DNA from: Lacinutrix sp. WUR7
GTDB lineage: Bacteria > Bacteroidota > Bacteroidia > Flavobacteriales > Flavobacteriaceae
Direction of reading: 5' to 3'
NCBI RefSeq assembly: GCF_016864015.1
Contig: NZ_CP045067.1
Span: 1,337,001-1,401,000 of the forward strand
Length of the DNA: 64,000 nucleotides
Both the position numbers and the translations under genes were made by a program. Shown piece after piece: positions 45,923 through 54,934 of this stretch (the stretch's first letter is position 1; every line of letters starts with the position of its first letter). The notes beneath the pieces are model-generated. The model worked only from the letters and a program-made list of their open reading frames with translations, was not told where the DNA came from and ran no database searches.

Positions 45923-46792
45923 TTGCAATTAAAACCTACTTTTAAAAAAATAACTCCAGATTTTGGTAGCTCTATTACTGCTATTCAGAAAACTAAAAAG
46001 CGTAAAAGAAGTGAAGCTTTTTGGCATTTTCACCCAGAGTTAGAATTGGTATACGTTAATAAAGGAAAGGGGAGAAGACATATTGGTAATCATCTTTCTT
46101 ATTTTAATAATAGTCAATTAATTTTAATAGGACCTAATTTACCGCATAATGGATTTACAGATCGTTTAACTTCTAAAGGAAAAGAAACATTGGTGCAATT
46201 TCATCCGGAGTTTTTGGGAGACCTTTTTAATAAGTTGCCAGAAATGAAAAATATTTCGCAGTTAATAGAACGTTCTAAAAAGGGAATTTTATTTAAAAGA
46301 GAAATAAAAGAAATTATTGGTCCAAAAATAGAGAAGTTGCCAAAGTACGAAGGTATAAAACGTGTGACTAAGCTATTAGAGATACTGGAGCAATTGGCAT
46401 TGAGCACAGACTATGTTTTGCTTAATGAAAACGGGTACATGTTTGAAACCCAACCACAAGACAGTAGTAAAATTGATAAAATTTTTAAATACGTTAATAA
46501 AAACTATCAGCAACATATTACTTTAGATGAAATTGCTAACTATGTAAATTTGACGGTTCCAGCGTTTTGTAGGTATTTTAAAAAAGTAACCGGAAAAACA
46601 TTTACGCAGTTTGTTAATGAGTGTCGTATTTTCTACGCAACAAAACTATTAACAGAAAGCCAAAGTAGTATAACAGATATTTGTTTTGAATGTGGTTTTA
46701 ATAACTTTTCACACTTTAATAAAGTGTTTAATGAGGTTATTGGTAAAAGTGCCTCTAAGTATAGAAATGAAATGCGATTAATCATTCAATAG
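45923..46792 (+). CDS. AraC-family regulator with cupin-like sensor domain
   Basis: About 289 residues if the TTG at 45923 (LQLKPTFKKITPDF) is the start; another TTG at 45893 would add ten, and no ATG is available, so the start is uncertain. The N-terminal half has a cupin-like pattern (FWHFHPELELVYVNKGKGRRHIGNH). The C-terminal ~100 residues are a double helix-turn-helix (ITLDEIANYVNLTVPAFCRYFKKVTGKTFTQFVNE; ITDICFECGFNNFSHFNKVFNEVIGKSASKYR). Relatives control sugar uptake genes. Its neighbours here are the 199-residue exported proteins. Confidence 0.85.
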   Translation: MQLKPTFKKITPDFGSSITAIQKTKKRKRSEAFWHFHPELELVYVNKGKGRRHIGNHLSYFNNSQLILIGPNLPHNGFTDRLTSKGKETLVQFHPEFLGDLFNKLPEMKNISQLIERSKKGILFKREIKEIIGPKIEKLPKYEGIKRVTKLLEILEQLALSTDYVLLNENGYMFETQPQDSSKIDKIFKYVNKNYQQHITLDEIANYVNLTVPAFCRYFKKVTGKTFTQFVNECRIFYATKLLTESQSSITDICFECGFNNFSHFNKVFNEVIGKSASKYRNEMRLIIQ

Positions 46793-46795
46793 GAA

Positions 46796-47446
46796 TTACT
46801 TTTCACCATTCCATTCGGCATAAAATTGCGCTAAAAAACCTTCCATATAATGATGTCTTTCTTGTGCAATTTCCTTTCCTGTTTTAGTATTCATTTTATC
46901 TTTTAACAAGAGTAGTTTTTCATAAAAATGATTAATAGTTGGCGCAGTAGATTTTTTATATTCTTCTTTACTCATGTTTAAATTAGGAGCAATTTCGGGA
47001 TTATAAAGTGCTCTGTTTTTAAATCCGCCATAATTAAAACAACGGGCAATACCAATAGCTCCAATAGCATCTAATCTATCGGCGTCTTGTACTACTTCTA
47101 ATTCTTTAGAAGTGAAAGCTAAAGCACCATCTAAAGATTTATTAAAAGACATATTAGCAATAATGTTTACTACGTGTTCTATAATTTCAGAGGACACATT
47201 TTCTTTAAATAAAAATTCACGAGCTATCCTTGGACCAACAGTATCATCGCCATCATGAAACTTGCTATCTGCAATATCATGTAAAAGAGCAGCTAATGCA
47301 ACTACCAATACCTCTACATTTTCGCCTTTTGCAATAAGTAACGCATTATTATATACACGTTCAATATGAAACCAATCATGACCACCTTCGGCATTTTTAA
47401 GGGTTTCTTTTACAAAACCCTTAGTAGATTCAATGATAGTATGCAT
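46796..47446 (-). CDS. HD-domain phosphohydrolase
   Basis: 216 residues. Metal-binding residues appear in HDWFHIERVYNNAL (~24-37), ALLHDIADSKFHDGDD with the HD pair (~73-88), and VVQDADRLDAIGAIGIARCF (~123-142). These match the YedJ-like HD family that hydrolyses phosphate esters such as nucleotides. It converges with the AraC gene, 3 bases apart, and precedes no other gene of known linked function. It begins 3 bases after the desaturase stop, so the two share a transcript. Confidence 0.88.
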   Translation of the reverse strand: MHTIIESTKGFVKETLKNAEGGHDWFHIERVYNNALLIAKGENVEVLVVALAALLHDIADSKFHDGDDTVGPRIAREFLFKENVSSEIIEHVVNIIANMSFNKSLDGALAFTSKELEVVQDADRLDAIGAIGIARCFNYGGFKNRALYNPEIAPNLNMSKEEYKKSTAPTINHFYEKLLLLKDKMNTKTGKEIAQERHHYMEGFLAQFYAEWNGEK

Positions 47447-47449
47447 GTA

Positions 47450-48439
47450 CTATTTTAATTTTGCAGGTTCAACCCAATTAAATTCGAAGGAATTTTCAGG
47501 AACTTTCATGCGTTCTGCTATACGTACCATTCTTGAAGGAAGCTTCATTAGGTAATCTCTCGCTTTTTCAGCTTCATCGGTTAGATTGGAAATTTTATCA
47601 ATCTCCCAACGAACAATAAGTTTGTCTAAAATATCTACATAATCTGCAGCGGTATACACACCAATACGTTGTGCGGTATTAGAAAACTCTTCAAATGCAG
47701 AACTTATTTTATTTCCAGATTCTCTTAAAAAGTGCGCAGGCATGGTAATTTTTTGCTTCATCATATATTGAAAAGCAAGCATCATTTCACTAGGATCTAC
47801 AGCAAAAATACGTTCTACAAATTCACAATATGCATGATGGTGTCTCATTTCGTCTCCAGAAATGATTTTACACATTTTAGAAAGTTGCTTGTTTCCTTTT
47901 TGTTTCGCCATTTTTGCAACTCTATTATGAGAAATGTACGTTGCTAATTCTTGAAAACTAGTATATAAAAAGTTTTTATATGGATCTCTATCCGTACCAA
48001 TATCAAAACCATCTGCGATTAAATGTTGTGTGGTTCTTTCAATTTCTTTCATGTTTACACGTCCAGAAAGATATAGGTATTTGTTTAGCACATCGCCATG
48101 TCTGTTTTCTTCAGCGGTCCAGTGTCTTACCCATTTAGACCAACCATTTCTTCCTACTTGATCTACACCTTCCACATCCATTAACCAAGATTCATAGGTT
48201 GGTAAGGCTTCTTCGGTAATCATATCACCAACTAAAACTACCCAGAAATCATAAGGTAATTCTTTGGCTAGTTCTCTAATTTCTTTTACTTCTTCAAAAA
48301 AATTGTCGCCTTCACTATTTGGTAAAAAGTCTGATGGTTGCCAAATGGTATCTACAGGAATTAAATATTTTTGAATTAAAGAGTCTATGTCTTTTTCTAA
48401 AAACGACATTACTTCTAATCTTACATTTTTTATGGACAT
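47450..48439 (-). CDS. Acyl-ACP desaturase (soluble di-iron)
   Basis: 329 residues. Di-iron ligands are in WTAEENRHGDVLNKYLYLSG (EExRH) and ISGDEMRHHHAYCEF (DExRH), the hallmark of plant-type stearoyl-ACP delta-9 desaturases also found in Bacteroidota and Actinobacteria. It introduces a double bond into acyl-ACP using oxygen and ferredoxin. It lies between an acyltransferase (4 bases upstream) and an HD hydrolase, so a lipid-synthesis operon is likely. Confidence 0.9.
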   Translation of the reverse strand: MSIKNVRLEVMSFLEKDIDSLIQKYLIPVDTIWQPSDFLPNSEGDNFFEEVKEIRELAKELPYDFWVVLVGDMITEEALPTYESWLMDVEGVDQVGRNGWSKWVRHWTAEENRHGDVLNKYLYLSGRVNMKEIERTTQHLIADGFDIGTDRDPYKNFLYTSFQELATYISHNRVAKMAKQKGNKQLSKMCKIISGDEMRHHHAYCEFVERIFAVDPSEMMLAFQYMMKQKITMPAHFLRESGNKISSAFEEFSNTAQRIGVYTAADYVDILDKLIVRWEIDKISNLTDEAEKARDYLMKLPSRMVRIAERMKVPENSFEFNWVEPAKLK

Positions 48440-48443
48440 AATT

Positions 48444-49181
48444 TTATAGTTTAATACTGTTTTTTATTGTTTTTTCAATATGCTCAAGCATTAATTCTTG
48501 GGTTTCAAAATCACTTTTTTGCACAGGTTTATGTGCTGTAAAAGTTAAGTGATTTCCTATGCCTAAAGGAAACTTGCCATAGCGTAGGTTTTTCCAAGAG
48601 TTATTTATAGTAACCGGAATAATTACTGCACTTGGTATATATTTTATTAATGTTTCTAATCCTTTAGTATGAAAAGGTTTTGGTTTGCCATCGCGACTTC
48701 TTGTGCCTTCTGGAAAAATAACTGCTGCACGATTTGTAGACTCAATATACTCTCCAAATTTACGAATAGCAACTATAGATTGTCTTGCGTTTTTTCTATC
48801 AATTAAAACAGAACCTCCATGACGTAAGTTGTACGACACACTTGCAATGCCTTTTCCTAATTCTTTTTTACTAACAAATTTAACATGGTGTTTTCTAAAA
48901 TACCACATAAGAGGAGGTATGTCTGACATGCTTTGGTGGTTAGCAACAATAATTACAGGTTGCGAATTATCTAATGGATACGCATTATAAAAGCTGTGTC
49001 TAGATCCTAAAAGATTTACACATCGCATAAGGCAAAACTGTAAAGCATCTACACTTTTTTTATGTGCATTGTATCCAAAAACATTAAAACAAAACCATTG
49101 TATTGGATGAAACACTAGTAATGCTAATCCGAAAAAAAGATAATAAATACAAGATAAAGGATATGCTATTATTTTTCTCAT
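48444..49181 (-). CDS. plsC: 1-acyl-sn-glycerol-3-phosphate acyltransferase
   Basis: 245 residues from the ATG at 49181 (MRKIIAYPLSCIYYLFFGLALL); an earlier in-frame start at 49223 falls within the preceding terminator and is rejected. A membrane helix at the N terminus is followed by NHQSMSDIPPLMWYF (HxxxxD catalytic motif) and FPEGTRSRDGKPKPFH. It makes phosphatidic acid from lysophosphatidate at the inner membrane. It heads the lipid gene group with the desaturase. Confidence 0.92.
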   Translation of the reverse strand: MRKIIAYPLSCIYYLFFGLALLVFHPIQWFCFNVFGYNAHKKSVDALQFCLMRCVNLLGSRHSFYNAYPLDNSQPVIIVANHQSMSDIPPLMWYFRKHHVKFVSKKELGKGIASVSYNLRHGGSVLIDRKNARQSIVAIRKFGEYIESTNRAAVIFPEGTRSRDGKPKPFHTKGLETLIKYIPSAVIIPVTINNSWKNLRYGKFPLGIGNHLTFTAHKPVQKSDFETQELMLEHIEKTIKNSIKL

Positions 49182-49212
49182 TTTTTTTGTTAAAATGTAA
49201 GACTTCAAAAAT

Positions 49213-49241
49213 AAAAAAACCACGTCTATAAAACGTGGTTT
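49213..49241 (-). terminator. Terminator of the bacilliredoxin gene
   Basis: On the minus strand AAACCACGT pairs with ACGTGGTTT around TTTATAG, followed by T-run. It lies between the bacilliredoxin stop and the acyltransferase start. Confidence 0.85.
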
Positions 49242-49296
49242 AGTGGTAATAGTTTGTGTTTACATGTAACTTTTAACATATGATGTTAAAAGTATT

Positions 49297-49707
49297 CTAG
49301 CAATGCTCATTATAAGCATCTATAAGATTTTCTGCTATCATTTCTGCAGGTCTACCTTCAATATGGTGACGCTCTAGCATATGCACTAATTCTCCGTTTT
49401 TAAACAAAGCCATACATGGCGAGCTTGGAGGAAAAGGAATCATATATTCACGAGCTTTATTCACTGCATCTTTATCTACACCTGCAAAAACCGTTACAAT
49501 ATGGTCTGGTTTTTTTGCGTTTTTTAAACTTGTTTTAGCTCCTGGTCTTGCATTTGCCGCTGCACAACCACAAACCGAATTTACAACCACTAAAGTTGTT
49601 CCTTCTTTTGCAATCGCTGCATCAACATCTGCAACGGTATGTAATTCTTCAAAACCTACGTTCGTTAAATCTTCACGCATTGGTTTTACTAATTCTGCTG
49701 GATACAT
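49297..49707 (-). CDS. BrxA/BrxB-family bacilliredoxin
   Basis: 136 residues. The redox-active CGC motif is in VVNSVCGCAAANARPG (~52-67); the family fold (FAGVDKDAVNKAREYM, FPPSSPCMALFKNGELVHMLERHHIEG) is intact. These thioredoxin-like proteins remove low-molecular-weight thiols from protein cysteines or act as disulfide isomerases. Bacillithiol itself occurs in some Bacteroidota, but its use here is not shown. Single-gene unit with its own terminator. Confidence 0.93.
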   Translation of the reverse strand: MYPAELVKPMREDLTNVGFEELHTVADVDAAIAKEGTTLVVVNSVCGCAAANARPGAKTSLKNAKKPDHIVTVFAGVDKDAVNKAREYMIPFPPSSPCMALFKNGELVHMLERHHIEGRPAEMIAENLIDAYNEHC

Positions 49708-50132
49708 ATCTTGTAATTTTATGTTTAATAATTATTAATATGCAAAGGTAATCAAAAACCATGCAATTTAATGAGATAGCCATTTTTAAAGACAGAATGA
49801 CGCAGGAAAATGGCGTAATCGAATTAATTTCGTTGTAAAACGGAATCTTATTAAGTGAACTTTATTTTTTTTGGCGTTACACTTCTTCGCTTAAAGCTAC
49901 AAAGTGTCAGGCTATACACAATATCTTTTTTTCAAAAAAGTAAAAAAAGGATGTCGTTTCTATCCCTGCCTGCCTGCCGGCAGGCTTAACGCGTGCAACT
50001 TCATTTATAATACTAGTTTTCCTTTCTTTGTTTTAAGAAAATAGGTAAGAAAGATACGAAAGGGTTTCTGTAACAAAACCACAGAATTTATAACTAACAA
50101 GTAGTATCTTTGAACTTTAAAAAATAAAAAAC
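49708..50132. other. 425-bp intergenic region with a dispersed repeat
   Basis: No gene supported. About 49870-49993 holds an element containing GCCTGCCGGCAGGC (49972-49985, perfect palindrome), GCGTTA ends and a GTGTCAGGCTATAC core. In inverted orientation it resembles 59624-59757 (CGCGTTAAGGATGG... ACAGCCTGAC ... TAACGCC), so it is a copy of a longer repeat family. The last 40 bases should hold the promoter of the TerB-DnaJ gene (AGTATCTTTGAAC near 50101). Confidence 0.5.
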
Positions 50133-50921
50133 ATGAGTTTCGGAAAATGGATTGGAGCATCTTTAGGATGGTCTTTTGGAGGACCAATTGGTGCTATTAT
50201 AGGTTTGGCGCTTGGTAGTTTTGTAGATACATTATCTTCAGGTAAAGGATTTACTATTGGTGAAGGAGGTTCTGAAAGAGGAAGTACACAACAAAGACAA
50301 AGGCCAAATTATAGAAGCCAACAACAACGAAGAGCACAAACTACTTCTGGTGATTTTGAAGTCAGTTTACTTATTTTGGCTTCAGTAGTTATAAAAGCAG
50401 ATGGTGTACAAGACCAACGCGAATTAGATTTTGTACGTAGCCAATTTGTGAGCATGTATGGAAAAGACAGAGCGAACAAAGCATTTAAATTATTTAAAGG
50501 TATAAGTAGTCAAACGGTACCATTACGCCAAGTATGTAAACAAATACAACAAATGATGGATCATGCATCGCGTTTGCAATTGATGCATTTTCTATTTGGT
50601 ATTGCTAAAGCAGATGGTATGGTTACCGAAGATGAAGAACAAACCATTTTTACTATTGCTGGATATTTAGGGATAAGCTCTCGGGATTATAATAGTATTA
50701 AAGCGATGTTTTATAACAGTAGCGATAATGCGTATCAGATTTTAGAAATTACAAAATCGGTAACTGTTGTCGAAATTAAAAAGGCATATCGTACCATGGC
50801 TAAAAAGTACCATCCAGATAAAGTAGCACATTTAGGTGAGGAACATAGAAAAGGAGCAGAAGAAAAGTTTAAACAAATACAAAAAGCTTACGAACAGCTG
50901 CAAAAGGAGAGAGGTTTCTAA
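50133..50921 (+). CDS. DjlA-like protein: TerB domain plus DnaJ domain
   Basis: 262 residues. A glycine-rich hydrophobic N terminus ([29 protein letters not shown]) is membrane-associated or glycine-zipper-like. A TerB region ([29 protein letters not shown]..., ~75-185) follows, then a J-domain (~197-262) with the HPD triad in [12 protein letters not shown]-domains stimulate DnaK/Hsp70. TerB plus J is the layout of DjlA-type co-chaperones involved in envelope stress. Stands alone. Confidence 0.9.
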   Translation: MSFGKWIGASLGWSFGGPIGAIIGLALGSFVDTLSSGKGFTIGEGGSERGSTQQRQRPNYRSQQQRRAQTTSGDFEVSLLILASVVIKADGVQDQRELDFVRSQFVSMYGKDRANKAFKLFKGISSQTVPLRQVCKQIQQMMDHASRLQLMHFLFGIAKADGMVTEDEEQTIFTIAGYLGISSRDYNSIKAMFYNSSDNAYQILEITKSVTVVEIKKAYRTMAKKYHPDKVAHLGEEHRKGAEEKFKQIQKAYEQLQKERGF

Positions 50922-51002
50922 TCGAAAAAAAATCTCAACGTTCTGGGTTTGGTTTCCGTTCAAATTGTCATTGCTATGAAAAGGGGAATCAAAAACAGAA
51001 TT

Positions 51003-51149
51003 TTATTTTCCCTTTTTATTATTTACTCGTTTCTCAATACTCTTGAAATAGCGTTTTTCTTTCCATTTTCTAACAAAATAGATGGCTATAACAACGAATC
51101 CAAGAATCAACATTCCTTCTTTTCCTGTTAGGTATTCTAATATTTTCAT
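51003..51149 (-). CDS. Small single-span membrane protein, 48 residues
   Basis: Minus-strand frame from ATG at 51149: MKILEYLTGKEGMLILGFVV continuing IAIYFVRKWKEKRYF. One hydrophobic helix is followed by a strongly basic tail ending NNKKGK. The amino-acid pattern (short acidic start, helix, positive-inside tail) and the dense coding composition suggest a real small gene. It lies alone in the 319-base space before the metal transporter operon. Function not recognised. Confidence 0.5.
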   Translation of the reverse strand: MKILEYLTGKEGMLILGFVVIAIYFVRKWKEKRYFKSIEKRVNNKKGK

Positions 51150-51240
51150 GATTATTATTTAAAGATGTAAAAGTCGTTATTAAATAAAGAAGCTTACCGT
51201 GTATAACTAGTTTTTTTTGAATTCTGACTACATAGATTTA

Positions 51241-52401
51241 TTAACCTCTAAACAAGAAGAAATCGTCTTTCATATCTTCAATTTGTGCATCTTCATTAGT
51301 AATAATATAATCAATGGCTTTAGAGGTGAAAGCATCTCCTTTTTTAGTTAGAGAAACAATGTTTTTATTAACTACAATCATGTTGTTTTTAAGCGCCAAA
51401 TCTAAAACTGTTTTAGCTCTTACTTTTTGCCAATTAATATGTTCTTGTAGGTGATTTACATGACGTTCGCGTTCTTCGGTATGATTTTTTAAATGCAATA
51501 AAAAGGTTAGTAAAGAGACTTCTGTACGTTGTTGCTTTTCTCTGTACATTACGGCAATTATTCCTTTACTTGGTGCAAATAAGAATACCATTAAGAAAAT
51601 GAAACCCAACATGGTAGTGATAGATCCTGCGATAGATGCATCTAACCAATGCGCAAACCAGTAACCGGAAATAGCGCTTAATACGCCAAAACCAACGGCA
51701 AGCCAAAGCATTTTCTTTAAGTCTGTGGTTAGTAAATACGCAGTTGCTGCAGGAGCAATCATTAGAGCAACCACTAGAATAGCACCAACAGCATCAAAAG
51801 CACCAACTGTTGTTACCGATGCTACGGACATTAAACCGTAATGAATAATTGCTGGTGAAAAACCTAAAGAAGCTGCAAGACCTTTATCGAAAGTACTTAG
51901 TTTTAATTCTTTAAAAAAGGCAAGCAGTAAACCAATAGTTATCACTAAAATTGAACCAATAATCCACAGGGATTTCGGACCAACATCGGTTCCTCCAATA
52001 AATAATCTATCAAAAGGAGCAAAGGCTAATTCACCAAGTAAAACAGCGTCGACATCCAAATGTACATCATTCGCATTTTTAGCAATTAAAATAACACCAA
52101 TACTAAACAGCGCAGGAAAAACTAAACCAATTGCTGTGTCTTCTTTTACCAATCCTGTTTTCTGAATATATTCTACCAAAACCACAGTAATAATTCCTGT
52201 AAACGCGGCTAGTAATATTAATAACGGAGAGTTTAAATCTTGTGTTATAAAGAATCCAATTACAATTCCTGGCAAGATAGAATGGCTAATGGCATCACTA
52301 ATCATAGCCATTTTTCTTAAAACAAGAAAGGTTCCAGGAATCGCGCAAGCAATAGCTACTAAGCTTGCAATAAGTTGTATTTCTATTTGCGCACTATTCA
52401 T
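51241..52401 (-). CDS. Metal ABC transporter permease with C-terminal winged-helix-like tail (second)
   Basis: 386 residues from the ATG at 52401, which overlaps the stop of the upstream permease (ATGAATAG). The ABC-3 permease part (~1-285) has about nine membrane helices and the typical ISDAISHSILPGIVIGF. A cytoplasmic tail of ~95 residues (EVSLLTFLLHLKNHTEE...NNMIVVNKNIVSLTKKGDAF) looks like a winged helix. It imports Mn2+, Zn2+ or Fe2+ with the other subunits. The longer start at 52443 would reuse the preceding gene's coding bases. Confidence 0.9.
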   Translation of the reverse strand: MNSAQIEIQLIASLVAIACAIPGTFLVLRKMAMISDAISHSILPGIVIGFFITQDLNSPLLILLAAFTGIITVVLVEYIQKTGLVKEDTAIGLVFPALFSIGVILIAKNANDVHLDVDAVLLGELAFAPFDRLFIGGTDVGPKSLWIIGSILVITIGLLLAFFKELKLSTFDKGLAASLGFSPAIIHYGLMSVASVTTVGAFDAVGAILVVALMIAPAATAYLLTTDLKKMLWLAVGFGVLSAISGYWFAHWLDASIAGSITTMLGFIFLMVFLFAPSKGIIAVMYREKQQRTEVSLLTFLLHLKNHTEERERHVNHLQEHINWQKVRAKTVLDLALKNNMIVVNKNIVSLTKKGDAFTSKAIDYIITNEDAQIEDMKDDFFLFRG

Positions 52402-53521
52402 CTTCTGTGTTTTGTTTGGTGTATAAGTTGGCAGCGGTTTCAAAACCTAAATCGGTTAAGCTCCACATCGAACCATCAATAGTTGCATAATTTTTCTCCA
52501 CTAGTTTCTGAAGCGTTTTCTTAGTAAAACCTTGAAAGTTATTTAGTAATTTAATCGTGTGCGGATGCGAAATGTTCTCATGCGTTTCTGCTATATGATA
52601 CATAAAGGCTAGCGTTTTATGGAGCTCTAAATCGCGTCTGTTTTTTATAAAACGAATTTGTTTAAAAAGCAATCCTCTACTGGGAGAAAATATAAAAGAA
52701 AATGCTACAAATACAGCAGCAACTAATACAATTACTGGTCCTGTAGAAAGGTTGTTCTGACTAGCGCTTATTGCGGTTCCAAATACACCAGAAAAAGCAC
52801 CAAAAATTGCAGCTAAGAAAACCATGGTTGCAAGACTGTTTGTCCATTGTCGTGCAGCAGCAGCAGGAGCGAGTAGCATAGCACTCATTAAAACTACACC
52901 AACGGTTTGTAAACCTAAAACAATAGCTAAAACAATAAAAGTAGTTATAAGAATATCTATGAACTTGGTGTTAAAGCCAAGTGTTTTCGTGTAGTCGGCA
53001 TCAAAAAGTAAGAGTTTAAATTCTTTCCAGAAAAGTAAAAGAACACACAAACAAATGCCTGTTACAATTGCCATTAACCAAACATCACTTTCTACTAATG
53101 TTGCAGCTTGACCAAATAAATATTTATCTAAACCTGCTTGATTGGCATTGGGTTGTTTTTGAATAAATGTAAGTAGCAACATCCCGAAACCAAAAAATAG
53201 AGAAAGGATTAAGCCTAAAGCAGTATCACTTTTTAAATGGGTTTTTGTGATTATTCCTCGAATCCAAAAGGTGCCAACTAGTCCGCTAACTAAAGCTCCC
53301 AAAAGAAGTGTGTTGCTGTCTTTTGCTCCAGTTATTAAAAAAGCGATTGCAATTCCAGGTAGTGCTGCATGCGAAATAGCATCCCCTAAAAGACTTTGTT
53401 TTCGTAGTACAGCAAAGCTACCAAGCATTCCTGTAACAGCGCCTAAAATAGCGGTTCCAAGGGTGATGGTTCTAAGTGTGTAGTCTGTAAAGACTAATGA
53501 AAAATATTCTGTTATGTCCAT
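52394..53521 (-). CDS. Metal ABC transporter permease with C-terminal winged-helix-like tail (first)
   Basis: 375 residues. The membrane part has LLGDAISHAALPGIAIAFL and TVGVVLMSAMLLAPAAAARQW, signatures of the ZnuB/MntB-type permeases. The tail (~290-375: ELHKTLAFMYHIAETHENISH...KNYATIDGSMWSLTDLGFETA) resembles DtxR/ArsR winged-helix sequence. It forms a heterodimer with the second permease. It lies downstream of the ATPase and binding-protein genes but is separated from the ATPase by 541 bases of repeats. Confidence 0.9.
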   Translation of the reverse strand: MDITEYFSLVFTDYTLRTITLGTAILGAVTGMLGSFAVLRKQSLLGDAISHAALPGIAIAFLITGAKDSNTLLLGALVSGLVGTFWIRGIITKTHLKSDTALGLILSLFFGFGMLLLTFIQKQPNANQAGLDKYLFGQAATLVESDVWLMAIVTGICLCVLLLFWKEFKLLLFDADYTKTLGFNTKFIDILITTFIVLAIVLGLQTVGVVLMSAMLLAPAAAARQWTNSLATMVFLAAIFGAFSGVFGTAISASQNNLSTGPVIVLVAAVFVAFSFIFSPSRGLLFKQIRFIKNRRDLELHKTLAFMYHIAETHENISHPHTIKLLNNFQGFTKKTLQKLVEKNYATIDGSMWSLTDLGFETAANLYTKQNTEDE

Positions 53522-54063
53522 AATTTCTGCGAAGGCAGGAACCTCTTCCTACTACACAATCTGTTTTTTATTGTCATTGCGAGACTTTTTGAAGTCGTGG
53601 CAATCTGTTGGTTTCTTGTTTTGTTTCTGTTCATTTTGTCTTGATACAAAACGAACCAAAAAATCACAATCAAAATTAGGAAATTGCTAAAGCATCTTTC
53701 GCTTTCGAGATTTCATGCTTGAAGCTACGCTTCGCATCTTCATCTCTTCGCTCAATATTTCTGAATTTTGATGTTTTCCGACTTTGTCGGAATTTCAAGT
53801 TTAATTTTTCTTTTGACTTTCATTATTTAAATCAAATAACTTTTCCTTTTTTTTTAAGGGAAGGAATTTTTCTAATTATATTTATTTTTTTGTCAGTTCG
53901 AGTGATTCCGATTTTTCTTCGGAATTGTATCGAGAACTTTAATTGACTTCTCGATACAATTTGTTCATTCTTCACAAATCACTCGAACTGACATCCTTTT
54001 AGTTAATCGAGTAAACTCTGCCAACTGATGACTGCTCAACGCTAACTATTTACTGCTTACTAT
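53522..54063. other. Repeat-filled gap splitting the metal ABC operon
   Basis: No gene is supported. Contents in order: a TTCCTGC REP (53523-53542); GTCATTGCGAGACTTTTTGAAGTC-type repeat (from 53574); TTCGCTTTCGAGATTTC and a CTTCGCTC-rich stretch (53695-53755); TCCGACTTTGTCGGAA hairpin (~53777-53792); GGAAGGAATTT direct-repeat copy (53859-53883); and a 103-base nested palindrome (53891-53993). It is the most repeat-rich gap in the window. Confidence 0.6.
53891..53993. repeat. Nested 103-bp palindromic repeat
   Basis: Outer arms TGTCAGTTCGAGTGATT (53891-53907) and AATCACTCGAACTGACA (53977-53993) are perfect over 17 bases. Inner arms ATTGTATCGAGAA (53924-53936) and TTCTCGATACAAT (53948-53960) are perfect over 13. 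A third small hairpin CCGATTTTTCTTCGG lies in between. It could fold as a three-way or double hairpin. Confidence 0.85.
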
Positions 54064-54861
54064 TTATTTCTGAACACTCACTTTATAGTTAATACCATAA
54101 GTCTTGGTTAAATTATCATCATTAAAAATGTCTTTAACTGGTCCTGTGGCAATTTTCTTCACATTTAAAAAAGTTACCCAATCAAAATATTCCGGAACGG
54201 TTTGTAAATCGTGATGTACTACAATTACTGTTTTTCCTGCTTTTCGTAATTCTTTTAAAATATTAATGATTGCAATTTCTGTGGTTGCATCTACACCTTG
54301 AAAAGGTTCATCCATAAAATAAATGGATGCGTTTTGTACTAACGCTCTTGCCAAGAATATACGTTGTTGTTGTCCGCCAGAAAGCTGACTAATTTGTCTT
54401 CCTTTAAAGGAAAGCATCCCAACTTTTTCTAAGGCTTCCAGAGCTGCTTTTTTTTCTTTTTGTTTCGGACGCTTAATCCAACCTAGACTACCATAAGTTC
54501 CCATCATCACCACGTCTAAGGCTGTTGTTGGGAAATCCCAATCTACACTACCTTTTTGCGGAACGTATGCTACTAGTTTTCGTTGTTTGTCATAAGGCTT
54601 TCCGTAAATAGTTACACTTCCAGCAATGGGTTTTAGTATGCCTAAAATAGATTTTATAAGTGTGGATTTTCCAGCGCCGTTTGGACCAACAATAGCCATA
54701 AGTACGCCTTCCGGAATTTCTAAATCAATATCCCAAAGTACAGGTTTGTAGTTGTAGGCAACGGTTAGGTCGTCTACTTTTACTGCTAATACTCCTGCGA
54801 AGGCAGGAGTCTCATTAATAGGGATACTACTTTTAATATTTTCTTCTGAATTGTTTTTCAT
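54064..54861 (-). CDS. Metal ABC transporter ATPase
   Basis: 265 residues. Walker [10 protein letters not shown], signature [15 protein letters not shown], Walker [13 protein letters not shown] and switch His VVHHDL are present. It belongs to the ZnuC/MntA-like group that drives metal import. The N terminus carries an unusual ~27-residue extension ([26 protein letters not shown]). Its ETPAFAGV part is encoded by a TTCCTGC-family REP hairpin (54791-54810), while the normal ABC start is [15 protein letters not shown]. It lies between the binding protein and the permeases. Confidence 0.92.
   Translation of the reverse strand: MKNNSEENIKSSIPINETPAFAGVLAVKVDDLTVAYNYKPVLWDIDLEIPEGVLMAIVGPNGAGKSTLIKSILGILKPIAGSVTIYGKPYDKQRKLVAYVPQKGSVDWDFPTTALDVVMMGTYGSLGWIKRPKQKEKKAALEALEKVGMLSFKGRQISQLSGGQQQRIFLARALVQNASIYFMDEPFQGVDATTEIAIINILKELRKAGKTVIVVHHDLQTVPEYFDWVTFLNVKKIATGPVKDIFNDDNLTKTYGINYKVSVQK
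54791..54810. repeat. REP-like hairpin inside the ATPase coding sequence
   Basis: ACTCCTGCGAAGGCAGGAGT: 8-base perfect arms with a GAAG loop, the same element as 8916-8935 (which is also followed by CTCAT). On the coding strand it reads in frame as TPAFAGV. Confidence 0.85.
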
Positions 54862-54934
54862 TAATACTAGTTTTTAAAACCCTTCCGTCTTTAAGCTTTT
54901 TCGGAAGCTTAAATCCACCTTCCCTTAAAAAAAA

